Source: Chloroflexota bacterium
GTDB lineage: Bacteria > Chloroflexota > Anaerolineae > Anaerolineales > Anaerolineaceae
DNA: 6,803 nucleotides
Direction: 5' to 3'
Assembly: GCA_023406965.1 (NCBI GenBank)
Contig: JAEXTI010000270.1
Location: 1-6,803, forward strand
Positions within the stretch are counted from its first letter, which is position 1. Every line of letters starts with the position of its first letter. Shown here in pieces: positions 1-5,900 of the stretch. The notes below the pieces were generated by a model. That model searched no databases, had not been told where the DNA came from, and saw nothing but the letters and a program-made list of their open reading frames with translations. A program made the translations under genes and the position numbers.

Positions 1-63
1 GGAGTCTTCGTCTCGACGCCCGAAGGGAATCATGCCAGCCCCAATAATCGCAACGTCTCTCAT
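1..63 (-). CDS. Thiolase / acetyl-CoA acetyltransferase-like protein (5' end only)
   Basis: Only the first 21 codons lie in the window; the gene runs off the left edge. The minus-strand reading from the ATG at 63-61 begins MRDVAIIGAGMIPFGRR. This is the typical N-terminus of thiolases of the SCP-x / archaeal acetoacetyl-CoA thiolase type, with a first beta strand, a GxGM turn and a T/PxFGRR segment. Such enzymes condense or cleave acyl-CoA thioesters, and many work with a DUF35 Zn-ribbon/OB-fold partner encoded nearby. The ATG lies 4 bases after the TAA of the upstream acetyltransferase-like gene. A purine-rich AAAGGCAGG in the end of that gene can serve as its ribosome-binding site, so the two are probably co-transcribed. 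The catalytic Cys and His are outside the window, so activity cannot be judged. The family call rests on a short but characteristic N-terminus. Confidence 0.7.
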   Translation of the reverse strand, partial: MRDVAIIGAGMIPFGRRDEDS

Positions 64-67
64 GGTT

Positions 68-757
68 TTACCTGCCTTTCAGACCGGCAATGCGCTCGCG
101 GATGGTGTCGTCATCGGCGAACAGGATCGCTTCCTCGGCCTTGTCCATCAAGTCCTGAGGCACCGGGCGGTCGCCCACTACCAGACGGGGCTTGGCGGCG
201 AAATAGATCTCGCGCGTCAGGCGCCACGAATCGCCACCGCCCAGCTCATGCGGGATGGTGGTCGGTTCCAGCGGGTACTCAATCATCCAGCGCCGGTGGC
301 CAATGGGGCTTTCGGCCACAATGAGGACCTCTTCCTGGCCCAGGTATTCGATGTGATATTCCATTTTGGCTGCAAACAGGTGCGAGCCAATGCGCAAGCC
401 GCGGTCAATGGCCAGGGTGTGATAGCTCATCCCGACCTTCTCGTTTTCCATTCGCCCGTTGACAATGCCCACCAAATAGCCGTCCACCTGCCCCACCAGG
501 CAGTACGGGCTCTTGGCTCGATAGTAATACCAGGCCAGCAGTTCGCCATACAGCCGGGCGCTGACAATGTTGTAAAAGTCGCGCTGGATGAACATGCATG
601 GATGGACCGACTTCAAGATGGCCGGCACATCTTCGCGAACCGCCTGGCGAACCACCATCTTCTTGCCGTTCGCCAGGGTGATGACTTTTGGCGGGTAGGG
701 GGGCATGGGATACTGTCGCGGTCGCAGAAGCGCTTCAAGTTCTACATCTACTGCCAT
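68..757 (-). CDS. GNAT-fold acetyltransferase-like protein, upstream of a thiolase gene
   Basis: This is a 229-residue cytoplasmic protein with no signal peptide or membrane segment. GNAT features are visible: an N-terminal strand with VVRQAVREDVPAIL (35-48), a central strand pair (YCLVGQVDGYLVGIVNGRM, 85-103), and a motif A-like stretch TLAIDRGLRIGSHLFAAKM (114-132). There RGLRIG (119-124) fits the acetyl-CoA-binding R/QxxGxG/A loop with Arg in place of one Gly. The Tyr/Trp-rich helix at 62-79 and the C-terminal tail after about residue 165 are unlike common GNATs, so the substrate is unknown. The track-longest start is the ATG at 766, but it sits one base after the GGAGGA Shine-Dalgarno. 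The ATG at 757 has about 10 bases of spacing and is preferred. The gene directly precedes the thiolase gene, which hints at an acyl-CoA-linked role (inference). Confidence 0.75.
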   Translation of the reverse strand: MAVDVELEALLRPRQYPMPPYPPKVITLANGKKMVVRQAVREDVPAILKSVHPCMFIQRDFYNIVSARLYGELLAWYYYRAKSPYCLVGQVDGYLVGIVNGRMENEKVGMSYHTLAIDRGLRIGSHLFAAKMEYHIEYLGQEEVLIVAESPIGHRRWMIEYPLEPTTIPHELGGGDSWRLTREIYFAAKPRLVVGDRPVPQDLMDKAEEAILFADDDTIRERIAGLKGR

Positions 758-766
758 ATTTTTCAT

Positions 767-774
767 TCCTCCTC
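767..774 (-). promoter_or_regulatory. Strong Shine-Dalgarno for the GNAT-like gene
   Basis: The minus strand reads GAGGAGGA here, a near-perfect anti-Shine-Dalgarno match. It decides the start: the ATG at 766-764 is only one base away and too close, while the ATG at 757-755 is at a workable distance. Confidence 0.75.
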
Positions 775-873
775 AAGTGAATCAAGTGGATGAGTGGCCC
801 CCCTCCGATGTGAGCACGTCTGGCTCTTGTTCCTAAATTATTATGACACAAATCTATAGACTCGCCACCCATC

Positions 874-885
874 AGTTTAGAGATT
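874..885 (+). repeat. 12-bp direct repeat, left copy
   Basis: AGTTTAGAGATT occurs here and again at 994-1005, exactly 120 bp apart. The pair flanks the long hairpin with 28 bases on the left and 21 on the right. The match stops cleanly on both sides apart from scattered identity (TTTG downstream of both). Confidence 0.85.
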
Positions 886-913
886 TTGTAATTGCTCAGA
901 GGTCGAAGAAAAC

Positions 914-972
914 TCCCGAATTTGAGGTGTATGTGGGGTGCTTCGCACCTCACATACACCTCAAATTCGGGA
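914..972. repeat. 28-bp near-perfect inverted repeat (long hairpin) with 3-base loop
   Basis: The left arm (914-941) and right arm (945-972) are reverse complements except at one position, where a plus-strand RNA would form a G-U pair. The loop is TTC at 942-944. The arms begin TCCCGAATTTGAGG and end CGGGA. The similarity continues outward in broken form: CAGAGG at 897-902 pairs with CCTCTG at 981-986 across unequal gaps, giving a looser inverted repeat of about 90 bp. It lies between divergent genes, so it is not an obvious terminator for either. The plus side lacks a T-run and the minus side has only GTTTTCTTC. A dispersed palindromic or MITE-like element is the best guess. Confidence 0.92.
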
Positions 973-993
973 CATTTCCGCCTCTGGCTGAGT

Positions 994-1005
994 AGTTTAG
1001 AGATT
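994..1005 (+). repeat. 12-bp direct repeat, right copy
   Basis: This is the exact second copy of AGTTTAGAGATT. Together the two copies bound a 132-bp unit (874-1005) centred close to the hairpin loop. This would fit a target-site duplication around a small inserted element, or paired protein-binding sites. Confidence 0.85.
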
Positions 1006-1131
1006 CTTTGAAAGTTGCAGCGACAACTCTCTTGGCTCAACCAAACAATGGCTTCCGCGTACTGAGCAAGGGCTTCAGCCCGCGCGGTGGTGAAATCCGC
1101 ATTTTAGGGTGTGAGGAGATTCCCTTGCCCG

Positions 1132-1137
1132 TATGAT
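1132..1137 (+). promoter_or_regulatory. Candidate -10 box for the acyltransferase/SDR operon, possibly leaderless
   Basis: TATGAT followed by an A/T-rich tract lies 12 bases upstream of the preferred ATG at 1150. Transcription starting the usual distance downstream would begin at, or a few bases before, the start codon. No Shine-Dalgarno is present between this box and the ATG, which fits a leaderless or very short-leader mRNA. No recognisable -35 is seen at 16-18 bases upstream, so this is a moderate call. Confidence 0.45.
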
Positions 1138-1149
1138 AAAATTTTTACT

Positions 1150-2061
1150 ATGGTTACTCTCGAACAGGTTAGCGCCCTGCAAAAACGCACCACCGATGAG
1201 GTTTTCCACGCGCTCGGGCTAAAAAAAGACGGCCCGTTGCGCCGCGCCCTGGGCGGGCTGGTGGCCCGCCCCACTCGCCGTTTTGCAGGCATGTTCGCCG
1301 CCGCCGACGAGGAAATTGCCCACAGCGGCATCCCCGGCGGCAGCCGCAGCCTGCTGCCCGAGTTCAACATCGACTTGCAGGCCCAGGGCGCCGAAGCCCT
1401 GCCCGCCCAGGGGCCGCTACTGATCGTCTCCAACCACCCCGGCGCTTATGACTCCATCTGCCTGGCCTCCTGCCTGCCCCGCACCGACCTCAAGATCATC
1501 GTCTGGGAAGTACCCTTTTATCGCGCCATGCGCAACGCCGGGCGCTGGTTCATCTACACGCACGCCGACGCAGCCGTGCGCCTCGAGTCGCTGCGCCAGG
1601 GCATCCGCCACCTGCTCGCCGGCGGCTCGCTGCTGCTCTTTGCCACCGCCACCATCGACCCCGACCCCGCCGTGATGCCCGGCGCGGGCGATGAAATCCG
1701 CAAATGGTCGTCCAGCATCGAGGCTTTCTTGCGCAAAGTGCCGGACCTGCAAACCTGCCTGGGCATTGCCAGTGGGGTCATCGAGCGGCGCTTCGCCCAC
1801 CACCCCCTCACCCGCATTCAACGCGGGGCGTTGGAGCGCCGCCGGCTGGCCGAAGTGTTGCAAATCCTTCACCAGCTCGCCCATCCCAACAGCCTTCATC
1901 CCCAGGTGCGCCTCAGCTTTTCGCCCCCCATCACCGCCGCCGAATTGGCCCAGGAGAGCGGCGACCCGCGCCGACTGTTGTCCGCCGTCACCGCCCGCGG
2001 CGTTGAACTGCTTCAACAACACATGCGGCGGTGGTATGGCTCTCCCAACCTGTCTCCATGA
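1150..2061 (+). CDS. PlsC-like (LPLAT family) acyltransferase with degenerate motifs
   Basis: This 303-residue protein has the core of the lysophospholipid/glycerol-phosphate acyltransferase family, which transfers acyl chains to lysophosphatidate or related acceptors at the membrane. The sequence GPLLIVSNHPGAYDS (88-102) holds the catalytic HX4D pair (H96, D101) after a hydrophobic strand. RNAGRWFIYTHAD (128-140) corresponds to motif II. At motif III the usual FPEG is replaced by LLFATATIDPDP (162-172), with no Glu at that place, and motif IV is also weak (CLGIASGV, 203-210). Acceptor binding may therefore differ. An N-terminal 85-residue extension precedes the core, and there is no clear transmembrane helix. 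I chose the ATG at 1150 over the in-frame GTG at 1111, because the -10 box lies between them and no Shine-Dalgarno serves the GTG. The stop overlaps the ATG of the downstream SDR (ATGA), so the two are translationally coupled. Confidence 0.8.
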   Translation: MVTLEQVSALQKRTTDEVFHALGLKKDGPLRRALGGLVARPTRRFAGMFAAADEEIAHSGIPGGSRSLLPEFNIDLQAQGAEALPAQGPLLIVSNHPGAYDSICLASCLPRTDLKIIVWEVPFYRAMRNAGRWFIYTHADAAVRLESLRQGIRHLLAGGSLLLFATATIDPDPAVMPGAGDEIRKWSSSIEAFLRKVPDLQTCLGIASGVIERRFAHHPLTRIQRGALERRRLAEVLQILHQLAHPNSLHPQVRLSFSPPITAAELAQESGDPRRLLSAVTARGVELLQQHMRRWYGSPNLSP

Positions 2062-2843
2062 CTTCCCCCTCTTCCTACCTCTTAATCACCGGCGCTGCGG
2101 GCGGCGTGGGCAGTGCTTTTGCCCGCGAATGCGCTCGCCGCGGCTATCCCCTCTTCCTCACCGACCTGCACGCCCAACCCGCCGAATGGATGACCCAACT
2201 GGGCGTGCCCATGCGCTACCGCCCCTGCGACCTGACCGACCCCGCCGCGCGCTTGGCCTTTTACCGCTCGCTGCAAGAGGAAGGCCTGCGCTTTCAAGGC
2301 CTGATCAACGTCGCCGGGATCGAATATCTCGGCGCGTTTGCCGAGCGCTCGCGCGTGGAAATCCTCACCATCCTCAACCTCAACATCGTCGCCACCGTGG
2401 ATACCACCCACGCCGTGCTGCCCCTGCGCGATCCCGCCTGCCGCTTCCTGCTCATCAACGTCAGCAGCCTGGCAGCCTTCTTTCCCATTCCTTATAAGGC
2501 CGTCTACGCCGCGTCTAAGCGCTTCCTGCTCAACTTCTCCCGCGCCCTGCGCGAAGAGACCCGCGACTTTGCCGACGTGATGGCCCTCTGCCCGGCGGGC
2601 ATGCCCACCACCGCCCGCGCCCGACACGGCGCGGCGGCCCAGGGCATTTGGGGCAAGCTCACCACCCTCGACACCGACTTCGTCGTCCGCACAGCCCTCG
2701 ACCAGGCCCTGCGCGGGCGCGCCGTCTACATCCCCGGCTGGTTCAACCGCCTGCTCCACACCCTCAACGGCTTGCTGCCCGAGGGAGTGGTGATTGATTT
2801 TCTGCGAAAACGGTGGGAGAAGATCTATGGCAGCAAGAATTGA
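2058..2843 (+). CDS. Short-chain dehydrogenase/reductase (DltE/COG0300-like)
   Basis: This 261-residue classical SDR is an NAD(P)-dependent carbonyl/alcohol oxidoreductase. The Rossmann glycine motif is TGAAGGVG (11-18). D36 at the end of the second strand points to NAD(H) preference. NVAG (84-87) replaces the common NNAG. N109, S136 and YAASK (Y150, K154) supply the catalytic tetrad, and CPAGMPT (178-184) matches the PG loop. The C-terminal part (about 220-257) is hydrophobic and basic, with PGWFNRLLHTLNGLLP, as in the DltE/COG0300 group, whose members often act on lipid-like substrates. The start ATG overlaps the acyltransferase stop by 4 bases and has no Shine-Dalgarno, so it depends on coupling. 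Pairing with an acyltransferase suggests a lipid step, for example reduction of an acylated keto intermediate; the substrate is inferred, not shown. Confidence 0.88.
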   Translation: MTSPSSYLLITGAAGGVGSAFARECARRGYPLFLTDLHAQPAEWMTQLGVPMRYRPCDLTDPAARLAFYRSLQEEGLRFQGLINVAGIEYLGAFAERSRVEILTILNLNIVATVDTTHAVLPLRDPACRFLLINVSSLAAFFPIPYKAVYAASKRFLLNFSRALREETRDFADVMALCPAGMPTTARARHGAAAQGIWGKLTTLDTDFVVRTALDQALRGRAVYIPGWFNRLLHTLNGLLPEGVVIDFLRKRWEKIYGSKN

Positions 2844-2845
2844 TA

Positions 2846-2851
2846 TATAAT
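2846..2851 (+). promoter_or_regulatory. Candidate -10 box (TATAAT) for the large secreted protein
   Basis: A consensus TATAAT lies 3 bases after the SDR stop, about 115 bases ahead of the next start codon. The surrounding sequence is AT-rich after a GC-rich gene, but no good -35 is found at 16-18 bases upstream. I see no clear terminator between the SDR and this site. The 124-base gap and the strong composition change argue for separate transcription. Confidence 0.35.
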
Positions 2852-2957
2852 AATTCTCATTAGCGGTGCCGACCGGATGGGGGTTGGGTAATTTTATTCT
2901 TATTTCTCCGGCGATTACATTGGAATACATTTTTTTCATCACTTCACTCGAATGAAT

Positions 2958-2964
2958 GGAGGGG
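2958..2964 (+). promoter_or_regulatory. Shine-Dalgarno deciding the start of the large secreted protein
   Basis: GGAGGGG lies 3-9 bases before the ATG at 2968. The earlier in-frame ATG at 2956 overlaps this site and would only add MEGI ahead of a good signal peptide, so the ATG at 2968 is preferred. Confidence 0.75.
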
Positions 2965-2967
2965 ATT

Positions 2968-5900
2968 ATGTTTAATTCGCGTTTCTTTAGAGTAGCCTTT
3001 GTAGCGTTCTGCCTGACGGGCCTTTTTTCACTCATGCATCCCCAGCCTGCTCAGTCCGAGCCACCCTACCCGCCGAAGCCAGATCCAGGCCCTGGGGAAC
3101 AGTTCGAATTCCTTCCCGAGAGTCAACCAGAGTTATCTTCTCTCGCCGATGAACTCAATAAACCGCAAGTCGGCGTTTCCCCCCAATCGTTTGCAGATTG
3201 GGAAATCACCGCGGTTCAATCCTGGTGGAATGACAATTATGAGGTTCTCCTGTATGTAGACGGCGTTTACAATTTGACCGCTAACATCGCTTACGATGGC
3301 AATCCTGATATCGATGAAAGTCACAGACGGGTAGCCTTTGAATCAAATCGCACTGGTAATTATGATATTTTTGTCTTTCCATTCTCCGGCGGCGTACCCA
3401 CCAACCTTACAAATGCGCCGTGGGATGAATATGACCCGGTCTGGTCGCCTGATGGGACAAAAATCGCCTTTGCCTCCAACCGCACGACCAACAGTAATAT
3501 TTTCGTGATGAACAGCGATGGGTCTGGCGTGAAGCAATTAACCTGGAATGCCGCTAGTAATTTCTCGCCTTCCTGGTCTCCTGATGGCGAGAAAATCGCC
3601 TGGATCCAAGGCAGCGGTTCAATCGGGACCATCTGGATCATGAATTCCGACGGAAGTTCACCTCACGTAATTTCCGCAGGGATTCAGTATTTAAACAATT
3701 TGGATTGGTCTCCAGATGGGACTCGGATTGGTTTTGATGCCGATTTAGACGGAGATTACTGGAACGAGTTGGGGCTAATAAATATCGACGGCAGCAACCT
3801 CGTTCAACTTTATGACATCATGTGGTCGCAAAAAGAAGCATGGTTTGGCACATGGTCATCAAATGGCTCGAAAATTTTGTTTAGTTATGTTGAATTAATT
3901 GAAAGTGGAGGAAGGCTTTATATAAGCGCGACAAACATTCACTATCTGGATGTCAATGACCCTTCAACGTCAATTCCCATGATTACTGGCGGGAATGCTA
4001 TGTCACCCGACAGCCTCTCTGAGGACATTCTTCCACCTATAAGCAAGGTGAATCCTCTCCCAGCCCATTCACACGACTCGGGGTTGAATCTCGCATGGAC
4101 TGCTCGTGATGTTGGCGCCTCAGGGCTAGATTCCTACAAAATTGAGATCCGCTTGCCTGATCTGGGCAACCAATGGTCTATCATCTCCGAAGGAAAATTT
4201 CCCACCTCTTCGACCCTCTACGACCGAGATTACTGTGGCGTGGCGTATTTCCGGTCAGTCGTATCGGACCGTGCGGAAAACTGGGAAGCGGAACACGTAG
4301 GAGATGGTGACACATGGACCAAATTGATAGATTGGATACTCTCTGGACAGGTATTAGACAACCGCGGCGTTGCGCTGCCACAAGCTCAAATCTTAATGTC
4401 TCCTGCGCCAAATGAACTCGTGGCAGTGGATAAGTATGGTAGATATAACGCCTATCTTTGTAATTCCGGCACATATTCAGTAAATGCTTCCGTAGCTGGC
4501 TACGGCAACCCGCCCCCTACCTCGTTGAAATTTGATCAGGATCGGAACCTTTCACTCTATCCTCCCCCAACCGACAATATCATCAGCAATGGTGGATTTG
4601 AAGACGCATCACCTCTTAATAATTGGACCACTGACGGGACACTCGCAGTAAGTCAGTTGCTTGGTCATTCAGGAATAGCTGCAGCCTGGATTTCAAATAA
4701 TTGCCAATCTGAAGAATGCTATACACAGGTCGAAAACCCGTTTTCGGGTGAAACCCGGATGAGCGATATTTTTCTAGAAACAAACGGAACCATACACATT
4801 GCATATAACAAAAACCGCTACATCACTCGTTCTCCGGCAGGTGTTTGGAGCGCCCCCTCGATAATTGGCGCAATGCTTCCACCCCAATATGGCAATGCCA
4901 CCCCAACCATTGTTGTGGATTCTTACGGTACAGTTCATGCTGTAATGCAGGATTACGAAGGAGCGCTTCATTATTACATTCGACCCAAAAGCGGTTCATG
5001 GATCTATGTAGATAAGATGCCTTCTTCGCATAATCCACGTCTTGTGATTGACAGACAAAATACAGTTTATATCTTATATCGAACTAGTGGATACTACCGT
5101 CCTGATGGAACCAATCTAGAAAATGGATTTTATATCGCCCGGCGCACTGCGCTCGGAAACTGGAATCCCATCTATAAACAAATCTCCAATACTACCTGGG
5201 GGGAGGGTTCGGGGCTGGCGCTGAGAGAAGATGGATCGCTTATCATGTTAATAGATGATGATTTTGGTTTTACATTAGCGACCCTGAAGACTAACGGCAC
5301 ACTTCTTTCCTACCGCGGGGCAATTGCGACAGAGGCCTGGGAAGACAATAAAGTTGTGGTGGAACTTCACATCGGTCCTAATGGAACACTAATTGCCCAT
5401 TTGAAAGACAACATTGGATACCATTATATTTACCAGGGTCGAGAAGGATACCCTTTGTTGCAGACTCATAAAATACCCAATCCTCATTATTCTGCTTCCA
5501 TGTTGGTTGAAAATGATGGAACGATTCATCTAATTGCACCGAAATATGATGAAACTATCAAATCCTATAGCATCTATCCAGGCAGTAGTGAATTATTCAC
5601 TCAGCTTATTGCAAACGTATCAGGAGACGTGGCTGCGACTCTGGGCTCAGACAATAAACTCCATCTGAGCATCGCAGATACCGATGACCTTTATTACACG
5701 GAGAGCAAACCTCTCACCAGCAGTAATGCCGTTCTCAGCCAGAGCGTGGCTGTGCCCTCCACAATGACCCATCCAACCCTGTCCTACTTATATACGGCAT
5801 CCGGAGATGGGTCTAGGATGGAAGTGCAAATTCAGGCAGATCAGGTTATTACCAGCTTTGCTCAACCACTCTCCAATTCTTGGAATCAAAGCTGGATCGA

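Larger units (their letters stand above)
775..1149. other. Divergent intergenic region without a gene
   Basis: These roughly 375 bases separate the minus-strand GNAT/thiolase operon from the plus-strand acyltransferase/SDR operon. They must hold promoters in both directions. The region is AT-richer than the flanking genes and carries the large hairpin (914-972), a pair of 12-bp direct repeats (874-885 and 994-1005) and a small GGGC-TTCA-GCCC hairpin (1070-1081). On the minus strand, CATAAT (845-840) and TATAGA (858-853) are possible -10 boxes for the GNAT-like gene, but neither has a good -35. The minus-strand open frame through this region is an accident of the palindrome: its peptide mirrors itself around the loop. 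I see no convincing small gene or known riboswitch. Confidence 0.7.

Noticed and set aside
32..793. 253-codon plus-strand open frame opposite the GNAT-like gene
   Set aside because: The opposite strand has a strong Shine-Dalgarno, GNAT motifs and operon spacing; the plus frame has none of these.
914..972. Hairpin as an ordinary rho-independent terminator
   Set aside because: No gene ends toward it, the plus-strand side lacks a T-run, and the minus-strand GTTTTCTTC side has no upstream gene within the window to terminate.
735..1040. 101-codon minus-strand open frame across the hairpin region
   Set aside because: It overlaps the start of the GNAT-like gene, and its middle is simply the palindrome translated. 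The peptide has no family features or ribosome-binding site.
1111..1149. Upstream GTG start extending the acyltransferase by 13 residues
   Set aside because: The extension would lie over and upstream of the likely -10 box, has no ribosome-binding site, and adds residues unlike the family.
1417..2022. 201-codon minus-strand open frame opposite the acyltransferase
   Set aside because: It is a shadow of the PlsC-like coding frame; the composition is Gly/Ala/Asp/Gln-rich and no motif is present.
2082..3035. 317-codon minus-strand open frame opposite the SDR
   Set aside because: It is antisense to a clear SDR with all motifs in place, and is Gly/Ala/Val-rich as expected from a GC-rich shadow frame.
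4736..4749. ACCCG-TTTT-CGGGT hairpin near the point where the second propeller begins
   Set aside because: It is a short stem inside an intact reading frame. Its closeness to the domain junction is suggestive but not enough to claim an insertion scar.
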